A stretch of 64,000 bases of DNA from Pseudochelatococcus sp050946405 (GTDB lineage: Bacteria; Pseudomonadota; Alphaproteobacteria; Rhizobiales; Beijerinckiaceae): the NCBI RefSeq assembly GCF_050946405.1, contig NZ_JBMNUS010000013.1, forward strand, positions 71,443 to 135,442, written 5' to 3'. A program made the translations under genes and the position numbers. The notes beneath the pieces were generated by a model. That model saw only the letters and a program-made list of their open reading frames with translations, was not told where the DNA came from and ran no database searches. Below are positions 1 to 8,056 of the stretch, piece after piece (position 1 is the first letter of the stretch; each line of letters begins with the position of its first letter).

Positions 1-1
1 G

Positions 2-652
2 GCCGGCATGGCCGAATATGTCTGCGCCGGCGTCCTGCTCCTTCACCGCGATCTGATCGGCTACATCGCCGATCAGCGGAACGGGCGCTGGAACCCGCGG
101 CCGATCGTGCCGGCGGAGCAGCGGTGCGTCGGCGTCATGGGGCTCGGCGCGCTGGGCATGGCCGTCCTCGCGCCGCTGAAGGCGCTCGGCTTTCGGCTTG
201 CCGGATGGAACCGCTCGTCGCGCTCCATCGAGGGCGTCGAGACCTACGCGGGCGCGCAGGAGCGCGACGCCTTTCTCGCCCGGTGCGACATCCTGGTCTG
301 CCTGCTGCCGCTGACGCCCGAGACGCGCGGCTGCCTGAACGCCGATCTGTTCGCGAGACTGCCCGAGGGCGCCGGCATCGTGAACGTGGGGCGCGGCGGC
401 CATCTGGTCGAGGCGGATCTTCTGGCGGCGCTGGATCGCGGGCGGATCGGCGGCGCCGTTCTCGACGTCTTCGCGCAGGAGCCGCTGCCGCAGGAGCATC
501 GGTTCTGGCATCATCCGCGCGTGTTCCTGACCCCGCACATGGCCAGCATGACGCAGCCCGAGGGCGGCGCGCGCGCCGTCATCGCCAACATCCGCCGCCA
601 TCGCGCCGGCGAGCCGCTGCTCAACCGTGTCGACCGCTCGCGCGGCTATTGA
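2..652 (+). CDS. D-2-hydroxyacid dehydrogenase (glyoxylate/hydroxypyruvate reductase type), 5' end outside the window
   Basis: C-terminal two thirds of an NAD(P)-dependent 2-hydroxyacid dehydrogenase, a family that reduces 2-keto acids such as glyoxylate or hydroxypyruvate. The frame is open to the left edge and the visible part begins inside the family just before the nucleotide-binding domain, so the ATG at 8 is almost certainly internal. The Rossmann motif VGVMGLGALG is followed by the catalytic Arg in NVGRGGHLVE, the Glu in DVFAQEPLP and the His in TPHMAS, all in the usual order. The C-terminus is complete. It is convergent with the LysR gene, 26 bp away. Exact substrate is not decidable from sequence. 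Confidence 0.9.
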   Translation, partial: AGMAEYVCAGVLLLHRDLIGYIADQRNGRWNPRPIVPAEQRCVGVMGLGALGMAVLAPLKALGFRLAGWNRSSRSIEGVETYAGAQERDAFLARCDILVCLLPLTPETRGCLNADLFARLPEGAGIVNVGRGGHLVEADLLAALDRGRIGGAVLDVFAQEPLPQEHRFWHHPRVFLTPHMASMTQPEGGARAVIANIRRHRAGEPLLNRVDRSRGY

Positions 653-678
653 GGCGAGGCATGGGGAACGTCGCCAGC

Positions 679-1641
679 TCACGCCTTGCCGCCGACGATG
701 TTCCCCAGCTCCAGCTCGGGGTAGAGCGCATCGACGACGCTGACGTCGTGGCGCAGCTCGGCGATGATCCAGTCCTGCACGGCGGTGACGATGGGCCGCA
801 GCGGCTTGCGGCGCGAGCGGACGAACTGGCAGCGCCGCTGCGTCGTCGTCACGCGCGTGCCGGCCGGCACCAGCGCCCGCGTCCGCAGCCAGTGGGCGAC
901 GACATTGAGCCAGCCCAGCGCGACGCCCTGCCCGAGCAGCGCCGCCTGCACGACGATGGCGTAATCGAGGAAATTCATGGAATCGAAGCGCGTCGAATCG
1001 GCGCCCTCGCCGGCGAAGAACAGGCTCGACCACGCCGTGTGCCTGTCATCGGGGTCCGCCAGCATGTCGATGTCGCGGCTGTCGCCGCGATGCCGCAGAT
1101 GGTTTTCCCGATAATCGGCGTTGCTGATGGGAATCAGGATTTCCGGCATGATGTCGGCCGCTTCGTGCCGGGGATCGGGCGCGCTCACGAAGCGCATCCC
1201 GATGTCGACGTCGTGCACCTCGCCGGCCAGCTCGCCCATGACCAGTTGAAACCGCAGATCGACGGTCGGGAAAGTGCGTTTGAAATCCGCCATGCGCGGC
1301 ATCATCCAGTGCGTCGTGAAGCCCGTCGAGACGGACAACGTCACCGTCTCGATGCCGGTCTTGTGATCCTCGATCTCGCGCAGCGCATTCTCGATGCCGG
1401 AAAAACCGCGCGCGATGGCGTCGAACAGGATGCGCCCCGGCCCCGTCAGCGTCGCGCCGCCGGCCTGGCGCGCGAACAGCGCGACATCGAGATGTTCCTC
1501 CAGCCGCGAGACCATGCGGCTCACCGCGGCGGGGGTGACGTTCAGCTCCTCCGCCGCTTTCGAGAAGTTGCCGCAGCGCGCTGCGGCCTCGAAAGTGAAG
1601 AGGCTGTTCATGGAAGGAAGGCGGCGTCTGAGTTTGTCCAT
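679..1641 (-). CDS. LysR-family transcriptional regulator (GcvA-like)
   Basis: Transcriptional regulator of about 320 residues. The N-terminus carries the LysR winged helix-turn-helix (FEAAARCGNFSKAAEELN, then TPAAVSRMVSRLE), followed by a periplasmic-binding-protein-like effector domain to the C-terminus. The start is taken as the ATG at 1641, giving MDKLRRRLPSMNSL, which fits the usual distance to the HTH; an in-frame TTG at 1656 would add five residues. It is divergent from the ABC transporter operon beginning at 1875, so by the usual LysR arrangement it is a good candidate regulator of that operon. The effector is unknown. Confidence 0.9.
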   Translation of the reverse strand: MDKLRRRLPSMNSLFTFEAAARCGNFSKAAEELNVTPAAVSRMVSRLEEHLDVALFARQAGGATLTGPGRILFDAIARGFSGIENALREIEDHKTGIETVTLSVSTGFTTHWMMPRMADFKRTFPTVDLRFQLVMGELAGEVHDVDIGMRFVSAPDPRHEAADIMPEILIPISNADYRENHLRHRGDSRDIDMLADPDDRHTAWSSLFFAGEGADSTRFDSMNFLDYAIVVQAALLGQGVALGWLNVVAHWLRTRALVPAGTRVTTTQRRCQFVRSRRKPLRPIVTAVQDWIIAELRHDVSVVDALYPELELGNIVGGKA

Positions 1642-1653
1642 TACATCATGTAA
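1641..1653. promoter_or_regulatory. 13-bp palindrome at the LysR start codon
   Basis: TTACAT, one central base, ATGTAA: a perfect inverted repeat touching the probable LysR start codon. It could be an autoregulatory operator. The sequence shows only the symmetry; the role is inferred. Confidence 0.35.
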
Positions 1654-1874
1654 CAACGGAGTGGATTATTTTTCAATTGCCTCGGTGACGGAACTTTGAT
1701 GAGGTAAGGACAACGAGGCGTTCAACGGCCTTAATTTATAACAAACAAGGGGAGCGCGGCAGCAGGCGACGACCGGAATATGGTCGAACATGCCGCTTGT
1801 TGTGCAGTTTCTTGCTCGTTCTGGTGTCAGTTGCATTTCAATGCTTCTGAACAGGCAATCTGTAGTGGGATAGC

Positions 1875-2963
1875 ATGGCGAAACTATCATTCCGGGAGCC
1901 CGTTGGCGTATCCGTGCGCTCGGCGACGAAATCTTACGGCGGCTTTCTCGCGCTGGACGACGTGAGCCTCGAAGTGGCTCCGGGCGAGTTCGTCTCCATT
2001 CTCGGGCCGTCGGGTTCCGGCAAGACGACGTTTCTCGGCATTCTGGGCGGTTTCGTGCAGCCGACGTCGGGGAGCATCCATCTGGGATCGGTGGATATTA
2101 CATTCGCGCCGCCGCACAAGCGGGACATCGGCATCGTGTTCCAGAACTACGCGCTGTTCCCGCACATGAGCGTGGCCGACAACATCACGTTTCCGCTGCG
2201 GGCGCGGCATCTGCCGAAGGCGCAATGGGCCGACAAGCTGGAGGCGGCGCTCGCCATGGTGGAGCTGTCGGGCTACGGCGGACGGCAGATCCACGAGCTT
2301 TCGGGCGGGCAGCGTCAGCGCGTGGCGCTGGCGCGGGCGATGATCTTCGAGCCGCGTCTGATCCTGATGGACGAACCGCTGTCGGCCCTCGACAAGCAGT
2401 TGCGCGAGACCATGCAGATCGAGCTGAAGCAGCTCCACAGGAAGCTCGACGCGACCATCATCTACGTCACCCACGACCAGCGCGAGGCGCTGACGATGAG
2501 CGACCGGATCGCGATCATGAACAAGGGCCGCATCGCCCAGATCGATACGCCCGAACGGCTGCACGACCGGCCGGCGGATTCCTTCGTCGCGAGCTTCATC
2601 GGCGAGGCGACGCTGCTGCCCGTAACCAGGGAGAGCGACGACACCGTCGTGCTCGGCGACACGCGCCTGCGTTCCGCGCAGCCCGTGCCGCGCGGCGATC
2701 GGCTGTTCCTCGCGGTGCATTCGGAAAAGCTCGTCGTCGCCGGCGAGGAGGGCGGCGAAACGCCCAACCTGCTGCGCGCGACCGTGACGGATACGCTTTA
2801 TCAGGGAGAAAGCATCCGTGTCTTCATCAGGCTCGGCAGCGGCGACCAGCTCAGTCTGCGGCTGCCGAGCAACCATTCCGGCCGGCGGCTTCTGAGGCAG
2901 CCCGGCGAATCCATTACGGTTGCGCTGCACCCGGACGACACCGTCGTGGTGCCGCAGGCGTAA
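1875..2963 (+). CDS. ABC transporter ATP-binding protein, PotA/polyamine type
   Basis: ATPase (362 aa) of a spermidine/putrescine-class importer. Walker A GPSGSGKTT near residue 44, Q-loop FQNYALFPHM, signature LSGGQRQRVALARA, Walker B LILMDEPLSALD and the switch His in YVTHDQREA are intact. The last ~110 residues form a TOBE-like regulatory domain, as in PotA. It is first in a co-directional set whose binding protein (5278) and two permeases (6383, 7259) complete a PotABCD-type importer, although a HAD hydrolase and an FAD oxidoreductase lie in between. The substrate is probably an amine, judged from the neighbouring oxidases and aldehyde dehydrogenases. Confidence 0.92.
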   Translation: MAKLSFREPVGVSVRSATKSYGGFLALDDVSLEVAPGEFVSILGPSGSGKTTFLGILGGFVQPTSGSIHLGSVDITFAPPHKRDIGIVFQNYALFPHMSVADNITFPLRARHLPKAQWADKLEAALAMVELSGYGGRQIHELSGGQRQRVALARAMIFEPRLILMDEPLSALDKQLRETMQIELKQLHRKLDATIIYVTHDQREALTMSDRIAIMNKGRIAQIDTPERLHDRPADSFVASFIGEATLLPVTRESDDTVVLGDTRLRSAQPVPRGDRLFLAVHSEKLVVAGEEGGETPNLLRATVTDTLYQGESIRVFIRLGSGDQLSLRLPSNHSGRRLLRQPGESITVALHPDDTVVVPQA

Positions 2964-2968
2964 CGCGC

Positions 2969-3000
2969 TTCCGGGGAGGCGCCGCGCCGCCCTCCCGGAA
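2969..3000. other. Imperfect hairpin after the ATPase gene
   Basis: TTCCGGG at 2969-2975 pairs with CCCGGAA at 2994-3000. There is no T-tract, so it is more likely an mRNA-processing or stability hairpin than a strong terminator. Confidence 0.3.
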
Positions 3001-3096
3001 CGACAATCGACGAAAGAAGACGAAACTCCGGGCGGGCGGGCGTTCGCCGGCGGCACGCGCGCATGCGCCCTCGTTCTTGCGGAAAGGCTATCGTAA

Positions 3097-3822
3097 ATGA
3101 AAATCACCGATTTCAAGGTCCTGACCTTCGACGTGGTCGGAACGCTGATCGACTTCGAGACGGGCGTGCTGGAAGCCGTGCGCGCGCTCGGGGGAGACAA
3201 GGCCCGGCAGGCGACGGACGACGAGATCTTCCAGCCGTATCTGCGCGGCCGGGCGAAGTTCTACGGCCGCTCGTCCTCGGCGATGAAGGATGTCTATCTG
3301 TCGCTGGCCGCCGAGACCGGATACCGCGCCGACGACGCCACCGCCGACGCCTTCCAGCTCGCCGTGCTGCGCTGGCCCGCCTTCGCGGATTCGGTCGCGG
3401 CGCTGGCCCGCCTGCGCCGCAATTTCCGCCTCGTCGCCATGACGAACGCCGACCGCACGGCCTTTTCCGCCTATGCCGAAACGCTCGGCAATCCGTTCCA
3501 CGACAGCGTGACCTGCGACGACACCGGCTATGCCAAGCCCGCGCCGGAGTTCTTCGCCTTCAACAAGGGCCGGCAATCGGCCGCCGGCTTCAGGCAGTCC
3601 GAGATCCTGCATGTGGCGCAGAGCCAGTATCACGATATCGGCATCGCCCGCGAGCTGGGCTATGCGACGTGCTGGATCGAGCGCCGGCAGGGCTTGCAGG
3701 GCTTCGGCGGCACGCCCGAGCCCAGGGAGGTGACGAAGCCCGACTTCCACTTCTCCAGCCTGAAGCAGCTCGCCGACGCCGTCGACGCCGAACACGCCCT
3801 CGACCGCAAAGTTGCGGCCTGA
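3097..3822 (+). CDS. HAD-superfamily hydrolase (haloacid dehalogenase-like)
   Basis: A 241-residue cytosolic HAD hydrolase. Motif I is TFDVVGTLID with the nucleophile Asp12. Motif II is the MTNAD region, the Lys of motif III lies in GYAKPAPEFF, and motif IV is the acidic stretch QSQYHDIGIARELG. A helical cap between motifs I and II fits the type II haloacid dehalogenase/phosphatase class. Family members act on phosphate esters or 2-haloacids; nothing here decides which. It lies 133 bp after the ATPase gene and 23 bp before the FAD oxidoreductase, so it is probably co-transcribed with this catabolic operon. Confidence 0.85.
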   Translation: MKITDFKVLTFDVVGTLIDFETGVLEAVRALGGDKARQATDDEIFQPYLRGRAKFYGRSSSAMKDVYLSLAAETGYRADDATADAFQLAVLRWPAFADSVAALARLRRNFRLVAMTNADRTAFSAYAETLGNPFHDSVTCDDTGYAKPAPEFFAFNKGRQSAAGFRQSEILHVAQSQYHDIGIARELGYATCWIERRQGLQGFGGTPEPREVTKPDFHFSSLKQLADAVDAEHALDRKVAA

Positions 3823-3845
3823 AGGCCCGAAGCAGGGTGACGATC

Positions 3846-5147
3846 ATGGGCTCCCCACCGTTTCCGGATATCCGCTCGCTGTGGCAGGACACCGCCGCCG
3901 CCCGGCCCGCCTTCGGGCGGCTGGCGGGAGAGCATCGCTACGACGTGGCGATCGTCGGCGGCGGCTACACGGGGCTCAGCACCGCGCGCTATCTCGCCCT
4001 CGCCGGCTTGCGCCCGATCGTGCTGGAGGCAAGCCGCATCGGGTGGGGGGCGAGCGGCCGCAACGGCGGCGTCGTTTCCGGCAAGTTCCGCATCAGCTAC
4101 CCGGACATCGCCGCCCGTTTCGGCACGGAAACCGCGCGGCGGATGCACGACCTCGCGCTGGAGGCGATCGATCATGTGGGCGAGCTGACGCGGGTCTACG
4201 GCATCGCCGCCGCGGATTACCGGCCCAACGGCTCGCTGCGCTGCGCCCACAACGCCGTGAGCCTCGAGGCGCTGAAGCGCGAAACCCTGTGGCTGCGGCA
4301 GGAGCTGGGCGACACCGCCTGTTCCATCCTTTCCGCCGGGGCGGTGGCGGAAGAAACCGGCTCGCGCGATTTCGTCGGCGGCATGCTCAACACGCATGGC
4401 GGCATCGTTCACCCGCTGAATTTCGCCCTCGGACTGGCGGGCGGCCTCAAGGACGCGGGCGTCATCATCGCCGAGCAATCGCCCGTTACCGGCATTCGCC
4501 GCGATGAAAACGGCGTCGTCGTGGAAACGCCGGAAGGCGCGGTCAGGGCGCGCCAGGCCGTGATCGCCACGGACGGCTATTCCGATCTCACGGCGGCGAC
4601 GGCGGGCGTGCGCAAGGCGATCATCCCCTTCCGGTCGGCGATGATCGCCACGGAGCCCCTTGCCGGGACGCCCGGCGAGGGATTGTTGCGGACCGACCGC
4701 AGCTACACGGAGACGCGGCGCATGATGCGCTGGTTCCGCAAGTTCGACGGCCGGTTGCTGTATGGCGGCCGGGGCGCCTTCGGCAAGCAGGATTCGGAGA
4801 GCGCCTTCACCGCCCTGCGCAACGCGATGGTGCGCCAGTTCCCGGAGCTCGAATCCGTGCGGGTCACGCATCGCTGGTCCGGGCTGGTGGCGATGACGCT
4901 CGACAGCCTGCCCCATGCGGGCCGGCTCGACGACCGCATCGTGTATTGCCTCGGCTATAACGGCACGGGCGTCGCCATGGCCTCCAACATGGGCCGTTAC
5001 GTCGCGCGCATCGTCACCGGCGAGCGGCCGGATGTCGGCCTCGTGTCGGCGCTGCCGCTGAAGAACGTGCCGTTCTACACCCTGCGGGAGCCGGCCGTGA
5101 GGCTCGTGGCGGGATGGTATCAGTTCCTCGACGCCATCGGCCGCTAG
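3846..5147 (+). CDS. FAD-dependent amine oxidoreductase (DAO family, PuuB-like)
   Basis: 433-residue flavoprotein of the D-amino acid oxidase superfamily. The N-terminal Rossmann motif VAIVGGGYTGLSTARYLA binds FAD, followed by the IGWGASGRNGG segment seen in gamma-glutamylputrescine oxidase (PuuB) and relatives. The C-terminal YCLGYNGTGVAMASNMGR is the conserved FAD-contact end. The start at 3846 places the FAD motif about 30 residues in, as expected. PuuB-type enzymes oxidise a primary or secondary amine to an aldehyde, which suits the two aldehyde dehydrogenases downstream and the polyamine-type importer around it. No gamma-glutamylputrescine synthetase (PuuA) is visible, so the true substrate may differ. 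Confidence 0.87.
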   Translation: MGSPPFPDIRSLWQDTAAARPAFGRLAGEHRYDVAIVGGGYTGLSTARYLALAGLRPIVLEASRIGWGASGRNGGVVSGKFRISYPDIAARFGTETARRMHDLALEAIDHVGELTRVYGIAAADYRPNGSLRCAHNAVSLEALKRETLWLRQELGDTACSILSAGAVAEETGSRDFVGGMLNTHGGIVHPLNFALGLAGGLKDAGVIIAEQSPVTGIRRDENGVVVETPEGAVRARQAVIATDGYSDLTAATAGVRKAIIPFRSAMIATEPLAGTPGEGLLRTDRSYTETRRMMRWFRKFDGRLLYGGRGAFGKQDSESAFTALRNAMVRQFPELESVRVTHRWSGLVAMTLDSLPHAGRLDDRIVYCLGYNGTGVAMASNMGRYVARIVTGERPDVGLVSALPLKNVPFYTLREPAVRLVAGWYQFLDAIGR

Positions 5148-5277
5148 GGTGTGTTCCGGTTGGCGCGGGAGAAACATGGAGCGTTTCAGGGGAGGCTGCC
5201 GAACGAAAAAATATAAAGCGGCTGTCACGACCGTGCGGCCGGCAAATGCATCCGGAAAAGACCAGAGGAGAATAACG

Positions 5278-6318
5278 ATGATCGTGAAATTTACGCTGCT
5301 GACGATGCTGTCTTCCGTCGCCGCCCTCGCGGCCGGGACGGCGAGCGCGCAACAGATAACCTTCGTGTCGCAGGGGGGCGCCTATCAGGAGGCCCAGACC
5401 AGGGCGATTCTGGACCCCGTGGCGCAGTTGCTCGGCATCACCATCCGGCAGGACAGCTCGCCCGACGCCTGGCCCGTGATCCGCACCCAGGCGGCGACGG
5501 GAAAACCCATCTGGGACGTGATCGACACGCCGACGAAGGATTGCGTCCGGGGCGGCGAGCAGGGCTTCATCGAGAAGCTGGATTTTTCCCGGATTCCGAA
5601 TGCCGCCGACCTGCCGGAGCAGTACAAGAGCCCGTATTCCGTCGCTTATGAGTTCTATTCGAGCGTTCTCGCCTACAACAAGGACAAGTACGGCGATAAC
5701 CCGCCGCAGGGCTGGGCGGATTTCTGGAACGTGGAAAAGTTCCCCGGCACCCGCGCCCTGCGCAATCATCCGCTGGCGACGCTCGAGGCGGCGCTGATCG
5801 CCGATGGCGTTGCGCGCGACCAGCTCTATCCGCTGGATGTCGACCGCGCCTTCAGGAAGCTGGAGCAGATCAAGCCGCATGTCACCGTCTGGTGGACGTC
5901 CGGTGCGCAATCGGCCCAGCTTCTAGCCGACGGCGAGGCGGATCTGGTGATGGCGTGGAACGGCCGCGTGGCGGCCGTGCAGAAGGAAGGCGCGCCGGTG
6001 GGCTTCACCTTCGGCGACGGCCTGCTGCAATACACCTCGCTGTGCATCCTGAAGAACGCGCCGAATCTGGATACGGCGGTTCAATTCGTGAATGCCGCGC
6101 TGACGCCCGACATCCAGGCCAATTTCCCGACCTATATCGACTACGGCCCGGCCAATCCCGCCGCCTACGGCACCGGCAAGATCAGCCCGGAGCGCGCGGC
6201 GCAACTGCCGAGCTCTCCCGCGAACACAGCCGTGCAGGCGTTGATCTCCGAAGAATGGTGGAGCTCGCCGGCGGGCGAGGAGGCGCAGCGGCGCTGGGCC
6301 TCGTTCATCCAGCGCTGA
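5278..6318 (+). CDS. Periplasmic substrate-binding protein, PotD/polyamine ABC transporter type
   Basis: 346-residue binding protein. The ATG at 5278 follows a clear Shine-Dalgarno (AGAGGAG) and starts a typical Sec signal peptide (hydrophobic core about residues 5-20, cleavage after ASA near residue 24). The mature part is a family 1 extracellular solute-binding domain, with ITFVSQGGAYQEAQ at the start and VWWTSGAQSAQLLADGEADL in the middle, as in polyamine-binding proteins. It delivers substrate to the permeases at 6383 and 7259. An in-frame start 43 codons upstream exists but would bury the signal peptide. Confidence 0.92.
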   Translation: MIVKFTLLTMLSSVAALAAGTASAQQITFVSQGGAYQEAQTRAILDPVAQLLGITIRQDSSPDAWPVIRTQAATGKPIWDVIDTPTKDCVRGGEQGFIEKLDFSRIPNAADLPEQYKSPYSVAYEFYSSVLAYNKDKYGDNPPQGWADFWNVEKFPGTRALRNHPLATLEAALIADGVARDQLYPLDVDRAFRKLEQIKPHVTVWWTSGAQSAQLLADGEADLVMAWNGRVAAVQKEGAPVGFTFGDGLLQYTSLCILKNAPNLDTAVQFVNAALTPDIQANFPTYIDYGPANPAAYGTGKISPERAAQLPSSPANTAVQALISEEWWSSPAGEEAQRRWASFIQR

Positions 6319-6329
6319 TCGTCGCCGAC

Positions 6330-6351
6330 GCGGGGCGGCTTGCCGCCCCGC
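6330..6351. other. Strong hairpin between binding-protein and permease genes
   Basis: A perfect 10-bp GC-only stem (GCGGGGCGGC with GCCGCCCCGC) and a 2-nt loop begin 11 bp after the binding-protein stop. There is no run of T. Such hairpins between binding protein and permease genes usually protect the upstream mRNA so that binding protein exceeds permease. Confidence 0.5.
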
Positions 6352-6382
6352 GCCTTTCGCTTCCATCGATGGAGGAATAACC

Positions 6383-7255
6383 ATGGCCGCCTGCCCTCCG
6401 GGTCCCGCAGTCCTTCATGAGCGGCGCGAACAGCGGCTGACGTTGCTGCTGCTCGCGCCGGCGCTCGCGGTCGTCGTCTGCCTGCTCGTGCTGCCGCTGC
6501 TCTGGCTGGCGTGGCAGTCGATCCGGGGCGACGGCGGCTTCACGCTGGTGAACTACCAGCGGTTTCTGACCGACGACATCTATCTGATCTCGTTTCTTCA
6601 GACCTTTCGGATCGCCGTGACGGTGACGGTCGCGACGCTGCTGCTCGGGTATCCGGTGGCCTATGCCGCCGCGCTGGCGCCGCGGCAATGGAGCCTGCTC
6701 ATCCTGGCGGCCGTGGTGCTGCCCTTCTGGACGAGCGTGCTGGTGCGCGCCTATGCCTGGCTCATCCTGCTGCAAAGGCGCGGCCTCGTGAATTCGGCAT
6801 TGACCGATCTCGGGTTGATCGACAGCCCGCTGCTGCTCGTCAACAACGAGTTCGGCACGGTGCTGGCGACGATACACATCCTGCTGCCGTTCATGGTGCT
6901 GCCGCTCTACGCCACCATGCAGAAGATCCCGCGCGAGCTGACGATGGCGGGCGCGAGTCTCGGCGGCAGCCCCTTCTTCGTCTTCACGCGCGTCTTCCTG
7001 CCGCTGTCCCTGCCGGGTGCGATCGCGGGCATGGTGCTGGTGTTCGTGCTGACGCTCGGTTTCTACATCACGCCGGAACTGCTCGGCGGCGGGCGCACCT
7101 TCATGGTGTCGATGCTGGTGTCGCGCAATATCGAACTCTATCACGAATGGGGCGCGGCCTCGTCCATCAGCATGGTGCTGCTCGCCAGCGTGTTCCTGAT
7201 CTTCCGTCTGTCGACAAGGCTCGTTCCCTTCGAGCGCATCATGGGTACGAGGTGA
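6383..7255 (+). CDS. ABC transporter permease, PotB type
   Basis: Inner-membrane permease of 290 residues with about six hydrophobic segments, the first near residues 20-40. The cytoplasmic EAA-type loop reads ELTMAGASLGGSPFFVFTRV, where the ATPase docks. The ATG at 6383 is preceded by GGAGGAAT. Its stop is followed three bases later by the next permease start, so the two are translationally coupled. It works with the partner permease, the ATPase at 1875 and the binding protein at 5278. Confidence 0.92.
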   Translation: MAACPPGPAVLHERREQRLTLLLLAPALAVVVCLLVLPLLWLAWQSIRGDGGFTLVNYQRFLTDDIYLISFLQTFRIAVTVTVATLLLGYPVAYAAALAPRQWSLLILAAVVLPFWTSVLVRAYAWLILLQRRGLVNSALTDLGLIDSPLLLVNNEFGTVLATIHILLPFMVLPLYATMQKIPRELTMAGASLGGSPFFVFTRVFLPLSLPGAIAGMVLVFVLTLGFYITPELLGGGRTFMVSMLVSRNIELYHEWGAASSISMVLLASVFLIFRLSTRLVPFERIMGTR

Positions 7256-7258
7256 GCC

Positions 7259-8056
7259 ATGATACCCTCCCGTTTCTTCCTCTACGGCTTTGTCGCGCTG
7301 GTGCTCGTGTGGCTGATGGTCCCCGTCGTGATCATCGTGCCGATGTCGTTCTCGGATTCGCGCTTTCTCGCCTTTCCGCCGCCGGCGTGGTCGCTGCGCT
7401 GGTACGAGGCCTATCTGGGCAGCGCGGCGTGGATGCAGGCCACGCGCGTGAGCCTCATCGTCGCCTTCGCCAGCGCCGTCATCGCCACCGTCATGGGCAC
7501 CGCCGCCGCCTATGCGCTCAACATGACATCCTCCCGGCTGGTGCGTAACCTGCAAGTGATCCTGTTCCTGCCGCTCGTCGTGCCGATCGTCATCACGGCC
7601 GTGGGCATCTTCTTCATCTACGCCAACACCGGCCTGCTGGCGACGATGACGGGGCTCATCCTCGCCAACGTCATGCTGGGGCTGCCTTATGTGGTGACGT
7701 CGGTGCTGGTGGGCCTGCGCAAGTTCGATCCCGTGCAGGAAATGGTGTCGCGCAGCCTCGGCATGAACAGGTTCCGCACGTTCTTCATCGTGACCCTGCC
7801 GCAGATCCGGCCGAGCGTGATTTCCGGCATGCTGTTCGCCTTCATCTCCGCGCTCGACGAAACCGTCGTCGCGTTGTTCATCTCCGGCGGCGAATACCAG
7901 ACGCTGACCAAGCGCATGTTCACCGCCCTGCGGGACGAGATCGACCCGACCATCGCGGCCATCAGCTCCCTGCTGACGGCGACGTCCTTCATCATGGTGA
8001 TGCTGCTGTCGCTCAACGCGCGCAGCGCCGGGAACAGGCGGAACGAGGCGGCATGA
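7259..8056 (+). CDS. ABC transporter permease, PotC type
   Basis: Second permease (265 aa), about six membrane segments, EAA-type loop EMVSRSLGMNRFRTFFIVTL near residue 160. It heterodimerises with the preceding permease in a polyamine-class importer. The stop overlaps the start of the GMC oxidoreductase (ATGA at 8053), which ties transport and catabolism into one transcript. Confidence 0.92.
   Translation: MIPSRFFLYGFVALVLVWLMVPVVIIVPMSFSDSRFLAFPPPAWSLRWYEAYLGSAAWMQATRVSLIVAFASAVIATVMGTAAAYALNMTSSRLVRNLQVILFLPLVVPIVITAVGIFFIYANTGLLATMTGLILANVMLGLPYVVTSVLVGLRKFDPVQEMVSRSLGMNRFRTFFIVTLPQIRPSVISGMLFAFISALDETVVALFISGGEYQTLTKRMFTALRDEIDPTIAAISSLLTATSFIMVMLLSLNARSAGNRRNEAA

Noticed and set aside
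124..1653. Long + strand frame across the dehydrogenase and the LysR gene
   Set aside because: Arg-rich shadow of two clear genes, no recognisable motifs.
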